64,000 nucleotides of DNA from positions 450,883-514,882 of the forward strand of contig CAKQUX010000001.1 in the NCBI GenBank assembly GCA_934277645.1, read 5' to 3'. The notes beneath the pieces are model-generated. The model saw only the letters and a program-made list of their open reading frames with translations, searched no databases and was not told where the DNA came from. The position numbers and the translations under genes are program-made. Origin of the DNA: an uncultured Clostridia bacterium. GTDB lineage: Bacteria > Bacillota > Clostridia > Christensenellales > CAG-917. Of the stretch, positions 46,136 to 53,846 are shown one piece after another; within the stretch, counting starts at the first letter, position 1, and every line of letters starts with the position of its first letter.

Positions 46136-46705
46136 ATGGCAAAAGACGCTAAGGTTTTAGTGATTTCTTCTGCAAACGGCGGCGAAGAGTTTTTCAAAAA
46201 ATATCTGAGCGGATATTTTAAAATAGACTTCGCTTTCAGCGGTTCGGAAGCCAGACGACGAGTCGACGAATTCGATTATGACGTCGTTATCGTCAACTGT
46301 CCGCTAAGAGACGAATTCGGCACGTTGCTCGCAGAAGAAATTTCAAACAACTCCTATTCGGGAGTCATTGCGCTCATAAAAACAGACGTTTATGAGAGCG
46401 TGGCTTTCGCATTGGAAAAAAGCGGCGTTTATTGCCTTGCAAAGCCCGTTTCTCCGCAAAACTTCGTTCAAGGCGTCGGCTTTGCGGTCACTACAAACGA
46501 AAGGCTTAAAGGCTTAATCAAAAAGACGGAAAGCCTTAAAGAGAAAATGGAAGAGATTAAACTTATATCGCGCGCAAAACTTTTGCTCATCACAAAACTT
46601 TCGTTTTCGGAAGACGAAGCGCACAGATACATCGAAAAACGAGCCATGGACGATTGCATTAAAAAGTCGGCTGTTGCTATGGACATAATCAAAACGTACG
46701 GCTAA
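46136..46705 (+). CDS. ANTAR-domain RNA-binding antitermination regulator with pseudo-receiver
   Basis: 189 aa. Residues 1 to about 118 have a response-regulator fold, but the acidic pocket is gone (SSAN where DD is expected) and the phospho-acceptor is Asn54 (VVIVNCP); only Lys103 (LAKPVS) remains, so phosphorylation is not expected. A coiled-coil linker (about 120-145) leads to a C-terminal ANTAR domain (about 135-189), ISRAKLLLITKLSFSEDEAH followed by RYIEKRAMD. AmiR/NasR-type ANTAR proteins bind hairpins in nascent RNA and prevent termination. It has no clear ribosome binding site and lies 2 nt after glnA, so it is probably translated by coupling. Both nitrogen operons here have leader terminators. 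Confidence 0.88.
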   Translation: MAKDAKVLVISSANGGEEFFKKYLSGYFKIDFAFSGSEARRRVDEFDYDVVIVNCPLRDEFGTLLAEEISNNSYSGVIALIKTDVYESVAFALEKSGVYCLAKPVSPQNFVQGVGFAVTTNERLKGLIKKTESLKEKMEEIKLISRAKLLLITKLSFSEDEAHRYIEKRAMDDCIKKSAVAMDIIKTYG

Positions 46706-46745
46706 GCCGTAAAACTACCGAATAAAATTTTAAGAGGCATACATT

Positions 46746-48341
46746 ATGAAAAAATACATTTTCGTTACAGGGGGCGTTGTGTCGGGACTTGGAAAAGGCA
46801 TCACGGCAGCTTCGCTCGGCAGACTGCTTAAAGCTCGCGGACTTAAAGTAGCGGCTCAAAAGCTCGACCCTTATATCAACGTCGACCCGGGAACTATGAG
46901 TCCGTATCAACACGGCGAAGTTTTCGTGACTGAAGACGGCGCAGAGACCGATCTCGATTTGGGACATTATGAACGCTTTATCGACGAAAACTTAAACAAG
47001 TATTCAAACCTTACCACAGGCAAAGTCTTCTGGAACGTTTTGAACAAAGAAAGACGCGGCGAATATCTCGGCTCGACCGTTCAAATCATTCCGCACGTCA
47101 CAAACGAAATTAAGGACTTTATCTATCGCGTCGGCAGAGAAACGGACGCCGACGTAGTTATAACGGAAATAGGCGGAACTATCGGCGACATCGAATCGCA
47201 ACCGTTCATCGAAGCCGTCAGACAAATATCTCTCGAAGTCGGCAGAGAAAACAGCCTTTTTATTCACGTCACTCTTGTCCCGTTCCTGTCGGGAAGCGAC
47301 GAACATAAAAGCAAACCTACTCAACACTCCGTCAAAGAGTTGCAAGGCATGGGCATAAATCCCGACATCATAATCTTACGTTGCGACAAGCCGCTCGAAG
47401 AGAGCATCTTCAACAAAATTGCGCTGTTCTGCAACGTCAAAAAAGATTGCGTCATCGAAAACCGCACGTTGCCTATATTGTACGAAGCGCCGCTTATGCT
47501 CGAAAAGAGCAACTTCTCGGAAGTCGTTTTGCGCGAACTCGGAGTTACCGCTCCTCGCCCTAACCTCACCGAATGGTCAGCTATGGTAAAGAAAATCAAA
47601 TCGCTCGACAAAACCGTCAATATAGCTTTGGTCGGAAAATACGTAGCTCTTCACGACGCGTATCTTTCGGTTGCGGAAGCGTTGCGCCACGCAGGATATT
47701 GGAACGGCGCAAAAATCAACATTATGTGGACGGACAGCGAACAAATAACCGCTGACAACGTAAACGACGTGCTTAAAGACGCAGACGGAATTCTCGTCCC
47801 GGGCGGCTTCGGCAACAGAGGTATTTCGGGCAAAATCCTTGCCGCTAAGTACGCAAGAGAAAACGACGTCCCTTATCTCGGAATTTGCCTCGGTATGCAA
47901 ACTGCGGTCATCGAATTTGCAAGAAACGTATTAGGACTTGCCGACGCCGATTCGGGCGAATTTAATTCGGAAAGCAAAAACAAGGTTATCGACTTCTTGC
48001 CTGACCAAAGCGACGCCGTAAACAAAGGCGGCACTTTAAGACTCGGCGCATATCCGTGCGCGATTAAAGAAGGCACCAAACTTTACGAATGTTACGGCGA
48101 AAAAGAAATATTCGAAAGACACCGTCACCGTTATGAATTCAACAACGACTATCGCGACGCTATGACCGAGCACGGTCTTGTCATCGGCGGAACGTCACCT
48201 GACGGCTATATCGTCGAAACGGTCGAAAACCCGAAATGCAAATTCTTTGTGGGCGTTCAATTCCATCCTGAATTTAAAAGCCGCCCGAACAAACCGCATC
48301 CGCTTTTTATGGGACTTATCAAAGCCGCAATGGAAAAGTAA
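46746..48341 (+). CDS. pyrG: CTP synthase
   Basis: 531 aa. [20 protein letters not shown] is the P-loop of the synthetase domain, with [16 protein letters not shown] and [11 protein letters not shown] following. The C-terminal class I glutaminase has LGICLGMQ (Cys nucleophile) and QFHPE (His-Glu). Makes CTP from UTP, Gln and ATP. GAGG lies ahead of the ATG. It follows the ANTAR gene by 40 nt and may be cotranscribed, which would link CTP synthesis to glutamine supply. Confidence 0.97.
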   Translation: MKKYIFVTGGVVSGLGKGITAASLGRLLKARGLKVAAQKLDPYINVDPGTMSPYQHGEVFVTEDGAETDLDLGHYERFIDENLNKYSNLTTGKVFWNVLNKERRGEYLGSTVQIIPHVTNEIKDFIYRVGRETDADVVITEIGGTIGDIESQPFIEAVRQISLEVGRENSLFIHVTLVPFLSGSDEHKSKPTQHSVKELQGMGINPDIIILRCDKPLEESIFNKIALFCNVKKDCVIENRTLPILYEAPLMLEKSNFSEVVLRELGVTAPRPNLTEWSAMVKKIKSLDKTVNIALVGKYVALHDAYLSVAEALRHAGYWNGAKINIMWTDSEQITADNVNDVLKDADGILVPGGFGNRGISGKILAAKYARENDVPYLGICLGMQTAVIEFARNVLGLADADSGEFNSESKNKVIDFLPDQSDAVNKGGTLRLGAYPCAIKEGTKLYECYGEKEIFERHRHRYEFNNDYRDAMTEHGLVIGGTSPDGYIVETVENPKCKFFVGVQFHPEFKSRPNKPHPLFMGLIKAAMEK

Positions 48342-48436
48342 ATCATGTCATAGTTCGGCAATTTTACGGCTTACAATTTGCCTCGCTTTTTAAACTCTGA
48401 AACAAATTATAATTGCCTTACTTTATCGGTATGAAA

Positions 48437-48476
48437 TGAAACGATAGCAACATAAAACTTGTTTGCTATCGTTTCA
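48437..48476 (+). terminator. Hairpin after pyrG, probable terminator
   Basis: Perfect 14-bp stem TGAAACGATAGCAA/TTGCTATCGTTTCA with a 12-nt loop, 95 nt past the pyrG stop. The T tract after it is weak (ATTCTTATCGTTTT). Confidence 0.55.
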
Positions 48477-48719
48477 ATTCTTATCGTTTTAATTCTGACT
48501 ACACATAAAAGTTCAAAACCCAATTAAATTAGGTACAATCAATCGAAAGATTTTTTATTTAAACCTTTAATAAAATCAAATCACAGCTCAAATCGATTAT
48601 TTGTTGATATTATATTTTTTACAAACGCAGTTCTGAAAACTTTACAATATTAAACACTATCACAGTTTTTTATCATAGTTCGCATTCGTTTATTTCAATT
48701 ACGCTTACAAATCATAATT

Positions 48720-48743
48720 TTTGCTAACAAATTTGCTAACAAA
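48720..48743 (-). repeat. Perfect tandem 12-mers beside tRNA-Ser
   Basis: TTTGCTAACAAA twice without a gap, ending 92 bp beyond the CCA end of tRNA-Ser. Resembles arm-type sites of tyrosine recombinases; no integrase gene nearby. Confidence 0.5.
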
Positions 48744-48794
48744 CCACACAAAAACCCACAAAAACAGGCATTATTTAGCACCTAAATAGCGCAT

Positions 48795-48832
48795 AAAAAA
48801 ACCCTGACCCAGCAATATATAGCGGTTCAGGG
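48795..48832 (-). terminator. Intrinsic terminator of tRNA-Ser
   Basis: Minus-strand stem CCCTGA/TCAGGG extended by CC/GG, followed by seven T, just past the tRNA 3' end. Confidence 0.8.
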
Positions 48833-48835
48833 CTT

Positions 48836-48927
48836 TGGCGGAGAAATCGGGATTTGAACCCGAGCTACGGTTATGCCGTACTACTCCCTTAGCAGGGGAG
48901 CCCCTTCAGCCACTTGGGTATTTCTCC
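48836..48927 (-). tRNA. tRNA-Ser (anticodon GCT)
   Basis: 92-nt class II tRNA with encoded CCA. Acceptor GGAGAAA/TTTCTCC is perfectly paired; anticodon loop CTGCTAA gives anticodon GCT; the long variable arm (around TACGGCATAACCGTA) is typical of serine tRNAs; T loop TTCGAAT. A promoter lies about 120 nt upstream. Confidence 0.96.
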
Positions 48928-49046
48928 ACTGAAGACGGTTTGCAACGGTCTCAGCCGTCGCTATAAAATTTTAACGCAAATTGCGTATGCTTTTCATTGC
49001 CCTTGCTCTACGCCATGCATAAAACAAGTATTTATCAAGCTAAAAT

Positions 49047-49075
49047 ATAATAGCATGATTTATTGACAGTGTCAA
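49047..49075 (-). promoter_or_regulatory. Promoter of tRNA-Ser
   Basis: Minus strand TTGACA (49070-49075), 17-nt spacer, TATTAT (49047-49052), about 120 nt ahead of the tRNA. Confidence 0.7.
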
Positions 49076-49384
49076 GTCTACGGCATAGTGTTGCCGCATT
49101 TTTTTTATCGGTTTTTGACGATTTGAACGGGCATTCAAATTCGACGATTTAACTATTACGATTCCCTTAGCTTACAGTTTAACCTCTAAAAAGAACAATT
49201 ACAGGTCATTTAGTTCGCAACATAAAACTTTAAAACGGACGATTTCGCTCATATCTCACGGTATAAGAATTTAAAACAACAAGAAAATTTAAAACATAAG
49301 TCACCGACGCGCTGACAGAGCGAGTTCACGCCGCTATCGTTTGCTATTCGGTGACTTACTTACGGTAAATATTTATCGCAACTA

Positions 49385-49681
49385 CTAATTGCTACCGTTA
49401 TCTTTTTCGTCGTTTGAAAGGAACTTTTTATAACCGCTTCCGTGCTTTACGCAACGGCTGATCCTTGACAACGTAGTCGACGATATGTTTGTTTCGGAAA
49501 TAATTTTTTCATAAGTTTCGCCTGCAAGCAAAAGTTTTGCGGCGTCAAGGCGTTGAACCATGCAGTCTATTTCCTTGTAAGTGCAAAGGTCGCTAAAAAA
49601 CTCTTCGCAGTCTTCCACTGTTTTGAGCTTCAAAAAAGTTTCGAAAAGCTCTTTTCTTTTATCCCCGATACTCTCAGTCAT
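49385..49681 (-). CDS. YerC/YecD family TrpR-like DNA-binding protein
   Basis: 98 aa, the length of the family. The region CMVQRLDAAKLLLAGETYEK followed by IISETNISSTTLSRISRCV is a Trp-repressor-type helix-turn-helix; the C-terminus is a short Gly/Lys/Asp tail. GGAG lies 9 nt ahead of the ATG, and the gene overlaps the ABC ATPase gene by 8 nt. As last gene of the amino-acid transporter operon it is the natural candidate to bind the paired palindromes at 52228-52244 and 52273-52290. The ligand, if any, is unknown. Confidence 0.88.
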   Translation of the reverse strand: MTESIGDKRKELFETFLKLKTVEDCEEFFSDLCTYKEIDCMVQRLDAAKLLLAGETYEKIISETNISSTTLSRISRCVKHGSGYKKFLSNDEKDNGSN

Positions 49682-50630
49682 TTTCCTGCTCCTTATTTTC
49701 CGCCTTAGACAAGAAACTCTTCAACTTCTCCGATTGCGGATTTTCAAAAACCTGTTTAGGTTCGCCCATTTCTTCGACAACGCCGTCAGCCATAAAGATA
49801 ACTTTGTCCGAAACGTTTTTTGCAAATTCCATTTCGTGAGTTACGATAAGCATAGTGCGATTGTCGCCTTTAAGCGATTTGATAACTTTTAAAACTTCAC
49901 CCGTCAGTTCAGGGTCGAGTGCCGACGTAGGTTCGTCAAAGCAAAGAATTTTCGGGCTGAGCGCCAAAGCTCTTGCTATTGCAACACGCTGACATTGCCC
50001 GCCCGACAATTCGCACGGATAGTTGTCCTTTTTATCGGAAAGTCCGATTTTTTCAAGTAGCTCGGTTGCCTCGTTTGCAATTCTTTCTTTTTCGCGGTTG
50101 CGATAACCTTTTATGAGTGCGTTAACAGTCTTAATCGTCAACTTGTCGCCACGGTTTCCGCCCACAATTTCTAAAACGGAATCATCGAGTTCGGCTTCAC
50201 GCACCGCCCTTTTGCTTTTAATTTTAAGCATATCTTCAAGAGCCTTAACCGTCAAATGATTTTTATACTTCCTGCATCTTTCGCCAAGCATAAGCATAGG
50301 CGCAAGCATAATGTTTTTCAAAACTTTGTATTGCGGAAAAAGGTTGAACGATTGAAACACAAGTCCGAAATTTAGACGCTTTTCACGCAAACTGCCTTCC
50401 GTTTCCTTTTTGCCCGACTGCGAATCGAACAACGTTTCGCCGTCCAAAGTCATAACGCCGCTGTCGGGAGTTTCAAGAAAGTTTATGCATCTTAAAAGCG
50501 TTGTCTTGCCCGAACCCGACGAGCCGATAATCGATACGACCTCACCGCGTTCCATAGTGAAATCTATGCCCTTTAATACGGCGGTTTTGCCGAAACTCTT
50601 GTTGAAATTTTCGATTGTCAAGTACGCCAT
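49674..50630 (-). CDS. Amino-acid ABC transporter ATP-binding protein with extra segment
   Basis: 318 aa, where this family is usually 240-255 aa. Walker A GSSGSGKTT (36-44), Q-loop VFQSFNLFPQ (91-100), signature LSGGQ (208-212), Walker B ILCFDEP (228-234) and the H-loop His (VTHEME) are intact. The extra stretch of about 65 residues (roughly 116-181, basic, predicted helical) lies between APMLM and the helix leading to LSGGQ. Energises import of an amino acid with the permease encoded 2 nt upstream. Ends in a short acidic tail that overlaps the YerC-like gene. Confidence 0.93.
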   Translation of the reverse strand: MAYLTIENFNKSFGKTAVLKGIDFTMERGEVVSIIGSSGSGKTTLLRCINFLETPDSGVMTLDGETLFDSQSGKKETEGSLREKRLNFGLVFQSFNLFPQYKVLKNIMLAPMLMLGERCRKYKNHLTVKALEDMLKIKSKRAVREAELDDSVLEIVGGNRGDKLTIKTVNALIKGYRNREKERIANEATELLEKIGLSDKKDNYPCELSGGQCQRVAIARALALSPKILCFDEPTSALDPELTGEVLKVIKSLKGDNRTMLIVTHEMEFAKNVSDKVIFMADGVVEEMGEPKQVFENPQSEKLKSFLSKAENKEQEND

Positions 50631-50632
50631 AT

Positions 50633-51316
50633 TTACTCCTTATAAAACGCCATTTTCTTTTCAAGGACACTGAATAATATAGTAAGTAAACCGTTGAATA
50701 CCAAATAGAATATACCTGCATACAAAAGCGGTGACAGACTTATGACTGTTTTCATAACGTCTTTTGCCGCCGTAAACAAGTCTACGACGCCGAGTACGCT
50801 GGCGAGCGCAGTGTCTTTTACGAGAGTTATTATTTCATTGCTCATAGGCGCAAGAATTTTTCTGAATACTTGGAAAAGGACTATTCTGAAAAATATTTGT
50901 CCTTTTTTAAGTCCCAAAACTTTGCCTGCTTCATATTGACCCTTTGGAATAGCCTGAATCGCGCCACGGTAAATTTCCGAGAAGTAACACGCATAATTTA
51001 TGACAAACGCCACTGCGACGAAAAAGAACATAAGTTGATCGATTTCCATATTCAGCTTGTCGGCAAGGTCAACCGTAAACGTTCCGAACACATAATACGG
51101 AATGAAGCTGACAAGCAAAATTTGCAGCATAAGCGGCGTGCTGCGAATTATCCAAATGATTGTCTTTATTAAATATTTAAGCGGTTTGAACTTTGACATA
51201 GAGCCAAACGACATAATCAAACCGAGCGGAAGAGCCAAGACAAGGGTTACGACAAACAGCAGAACTGTTTTGCCGAACCCTTGAAACAGCGTTTCCAAAA
51301 CGAAAGAAACGTTCAT
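50633..51316 (-). CDS. Amino-acid ABC transporter permease (HisM type)
   Basis: 227 aa, about five transmembrane helices. RSTPLMLQILL and the EAA loop EAGKVLGLKKGQIFFRIVLF are characteristic of polar-amino-acid permeases. AAAGGT lies ahead of the ATG. Only one permease gene is present, so it probably works as a homodimer. It lies between the binding-protein gene and the ATPase gene. Confidence 0.93.
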   Translation of the reverse strand: MNVSFVLETLFQGFGKTVLLFVVTLVLALPLGLIMSFGSMSKFKPLKYLIKTIIWIIRSTPLMLQILLVSFIPYYVFGTFTVDLADKLNMEIDQLMFFFVAVAFVINYACYFSEIYRGAIQAIPKGQYEAGKVLGLKKGQIFFRIVLFQVFRKILAPMSNEIITLVKDTALASVLGVVDLFTAAKDVMKTVISLSPLLYAGIFYLVFNGLLTILFSVLEKKMAFYKE

Positions 51317-51354
51317 TTTGTTTTACCTTTAACTATTGTATTTTTGCCGTGATT

Positions 51355-52212
51355 TTAGCCTTTTGAGATATAGAAGCCTGCCATAATCGAGTCGATGATG
51401 ACAACGTTTACGCCGCCGACCAAAAGTTGATTGTAAGCCGAAAGTTGGTCATCGAACGTCATAACTTTTTTACCGAGTCCGTTTTCGGTGATTGCGGCGT
51501 TACCTGCCGAACCCTTTTCGCAACCGATGATTGCGTTTTTAAGGCTATCCAAATCAGGATACTTGTTTTTGTCTGCGACACGAACTACGGCTGCTTGTCT
51601 GTTTTTAAGATAAGGAAGCGAAACCGAAAGACTTTCTTGGATTTCATCGGTGATCGTCATGCCGTTCCAGATAAGGTCGAATTGACCTGCGTTGATGTTT
51701 ACGACTTTCGTATCCCAGTCGATTTCGGTAAACTCGATAGAGATTGAAGTGTTGTATTTGTCGTTAAGATACTTGATAACTTCACGAGCCATTTCAGTGT
51801 CGAAGCCCGTAAACTTCTTGGTGTTTTCGTCGGTGTAAGCAATCGGAGCGAACACTGTGTAGCCGATAACGATTTTCTTTTTAGAAACGATTTTGTCCCA
51901 GCTTCCGTCGGTTGCGTCTGCTTTCGGATTTTGCGTGTCGCTGTTTATAAGAAGTTCTGTTCTGAGCGAATAGCTGTCTGCGACTTCGAGCATCTTGCCG
52001 TTTGCAATACCGATAAGACCTTCGTTGATTTTGCTTATAAGCGCATCGTTTCCTTTTGCCGCGGCAATTCCGTATTGTTCTTCTCCGAATCCGATTTCAA
52101 GAATCGCTGCCTTTGCTCCGCCTTTTTCACCGCCCTTTCCGCATGCGGTAAGGCAAACAAGCGTGCCCACGATAAGGGCCAATGCTAAAATGATTACAAC
52201 GGTTTTTTTCAT
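51355..52212 (-). CDS. Circularly permuted amino-acid-binding lipoprotein (SBP family 3)
   Basis: 285 aa. Signal peptide with lipobox LTAC (Cys24). The order of parts is unusual: residues about 36-82 (EEQYGIAAAKGNDALISKIN) match the C-terminal end of ordinary family 3 binding proteins, and residues about 111-285 (IVIGYTVFAPIAYTDENTKK..., then DSIMAGFYISKG) match the usual N-terminal and middle parts, ending where the normal protein would enter its last lobe segment. So the final 50 residues have moved to the front, joined by a linker (about 83-110). Fold and ligand site should be kept. AAGGAGAGATAAAA precedes the ATG. First gene of the transporter operon; promoter at 52260-52288. Confidence 0.88.
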   Translation of the reverse strand: MKKTVVIILALALIVGTLVCLTACGKGGEKGGAKAAILEIGFGEEQYGIAAAKGNDALISKINEGLIGIANGKMLEVADSYSLRTELLINSDTQNPKADATDGSWDKIVSKKKIVIGYTVFAPIAYTDENTKKFTGFDTEMAREVIKYLNDKYNTSISIEFTEIDWDTKVVNINAGQFDLIWNGMTITDEIQESLSVSLPYLKNRQAAVVRVADKNKYPDLDSLKNAIIGCEKGSAGNAAITENGLGKKVMTFDDQLSAYNQLLVGGVNVVIIDSIMAGFYISKG

Positions 52213-52227
52213 TTTTATCTCTCCTTC

Positions 52228-52244
52228 ACTTTACTGTGGTAAAT
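52228..52244 (-). promoter_or_regulatory. Operator-like palindrome, downstream copy
   Basis: ACTTTAC-TGTG-GTAAAT, an imperfect copy of the upstream palindrome, located at about +9 to +25 of the ABC operon transcript and just ahead of the ribosome binding site. Confidence 0.6.
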
Positions 52245-52259
52245 TGATTTTGTAATTGC

Positions 52260-52288
52260 ATTATACTTTATTACTTTACTGTTGTAAA
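52260..52288 (-). promoter_or_regulatory. Promoter of the amino-acid ABC operon
   Basis: Minus strand TTTACA (52283-52288), 17-nt spacer, TATAAT (52260-52265); +1 near 52253. The -35 box lies inside the upstream palindrome. Confidence 0.78.
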
Positions 52289-52290
52289 GT
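52273..52290 (-). promoter_or_regulatory. Operator-like palindrome, upstream copy
   Basis: Perfect 7-bp inverted repeat ACTTTAC-TGTT-GTAAAGT covering the -35 box. Centre-to-centre distance to the second copy is about 45 bp. Confidence 0.65.
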
Positions 52291-52517
52291 GTTTTTAACA
52301 ACTTTTTTAAAATTTTTTTATTTTTTTTCAAACTACTTCTTATATGTTTTTGCATCTAATAAATGCGTATTTGTTAAAGCGCTTATTAAGGAATTATTAT
52401 TCCTTATCGCCGCCTACAACGTATATCTTTTTAATTCCGTTAGACACAATCGGAATAATCGTTACCGTTATCATTCTGCAAGGTGTATTCTTGAAACTCC
52501 GTTACGCTTTTTTGCAC

Positions 52518-52542
52518 AAAAAAGGACGGGCAAAGCCGTCCT
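52518..52542 (-). terminator. Intrinsic terminator of the DUF2804 gene
   Basis: Stem AGGACGG/CCGTCCT, short loop, six T on the minus strand, 60 nt past the stop at 52603. Confidence 0.82.
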
Positions 52543-52602
52543 GAATTGTTTTATTCTAAGTCACTACGGTTAAGCGACTTAACCGCGCGAATTTAACCTG
52601 TT

Positions 52603-53688
52603 TTACATTCTCGTAGTTTTATCTTCACCGATACCGAGCATTCCGTCAACGACGTACTTTTTGCCGTTGGTATCCGTGACGTAACCCGAAATGTAGCCGT
52701 AAGGCAATGCATAGTAGCAATCTATAATAAGAGCGTGAATAGGATTGTAGAAAACCTTGTTAATTTTAAAGGTTATATCGACAAGTCCTTTTTCGTCTTT
52801 GATATACCACTCTTTTGCCTTTTTCTTGCCGTTTTTATGCGTAAACTTTACAGGCGGCATAGGAAACGATTCGCCGTCAACCCAAATTACGTTTTCATTG
52901 TAGCTGTCTTGGTCAACCGATTGATTGCGTGTAAGGTTGAACGCAAAATATCTTTGCTTGCCGTTGTCGTCAAGCACGCCCATTGTAGTAAGCCAATCGT
53001 AATGCGCCTTGAACGGATAATAGCCCTTGTGGTCGTCAATTATGCCGACCGAGCGTTCGTTCGACGTATATGTTTTTCCGTTTACGGTTATTGTACCTTC
53101 CGCTTTAAAGAAGTCCTTTTCGCTGTAAAGAGCGTTTCTGAAAGAGCCGTCTTTGTTTTGGGCAAGCGGCATAACGCCGTTTGCAAGCGGTGAAATTCTT
53201 TCAAACTTTACGTCGATTTCAAACTTTCCGCATTTGCCTTTCGTATAGCCTTTTGCGCTTGCCTTGCCGTTCAAAAAGTCGTTGTTTATGCGATATTCGC
53301 TTTTTGACGTTTTGCAATAGCAATAATCGTCTATAAGTTGCGAAGCTACCTTTGCTTTCTTTTTTGGCACAAGGTTTCGCCAGCTATAAATTTTGTCTTC
53401 TTTCTTGTCGTACCAAACGAAAATCGAGAAACCCATAGGTCCGGTGTTATAAACTGCGCTGATAAGAGCGCCTTCGTCGAAATGAACTTCAAAAGCTTCC
53501 CATTCGACGAGTCTTGCCTTTTTCATACAATCAGGCATTTTGCCGCAAGGCTTTACGCAATCTAAAAGATTGAGATTTTTAAACGGCGCGTCAAACGTTC
53601 CGAAATGTACCTTGCCGTTTTCGACAATCGATTCAGGCGTCGGAGCCGCTTCACGCTTCGGTGAAATGTAATCAGGATATTTACTCAT
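52603..53688 (-). CDS. DUF2804 domain-containing protein
   Basis: 361 aa, full-length match by eye to the DUF2804 family (early CGKMPDCMKKARLVEWEAFE; later DDHKGYYPFKAHYDW; RYFAFNLTRNQSVDQ). The family has a lipocalin-like beta fold and no established function. No signal peptide. GGGGAGTAAAT precedes the ATG. Monocistronic, with its own terminator. Confidence 0.85.
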   Translation of the reverse strand: MSKYPDYISPKREAAPTPESIVENGKVHFGTFDAPFKNLNLLDCVKPCGKMPDCMKKARLVEWEAFEVHFDEGALISAVYNTGPMGFSIFVWYDKKEDKIYSWRNLVPKKKAKVASQLIDDYCYCKTSKSEYRINNDFLNGKASAKGYTKGKCGKFEIDVKFERISPLANGVMPLAQNKDGSFRNALYSEKDFFKAEGTITVNGKTYTSNERSVGIIDDHKGYYPFKAHYDWLTTMGVLDDNGKQRYFAFNLTRNQSVDQDSYNENVIWVDGESFPMPPVKFTHKNGKKKAKEWYIKDEKGLVDITFKINKVFYNPIHALIIDCYYALPYGYISGYVTDTNGKKYVVDGMLGIGEDKTTRM

Positions 53689-53846
53689 ATTTACTCCCCA
53701 TAAATTCGTTCTGTTTTTATTATTATAATTGCAAACTAAACTTGTGTCAACGACTACCCTTGCCGTAATAGGTAAATTGCTTATTAAGTTAAAGAATTAA
53801 ACTTCAACCTTAAATTGCAAATTGCTTTGGCAGTCACCTGACGTTA

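Larger units (their letters stand above)
48342..48794. other. Intergenic region after pyrG
   Basis: About 450 nt. It holds a hairpin (48437-48476) and tandem 12-mers (48720-48743); otherwise I see no gene. Confidence 0.45.
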
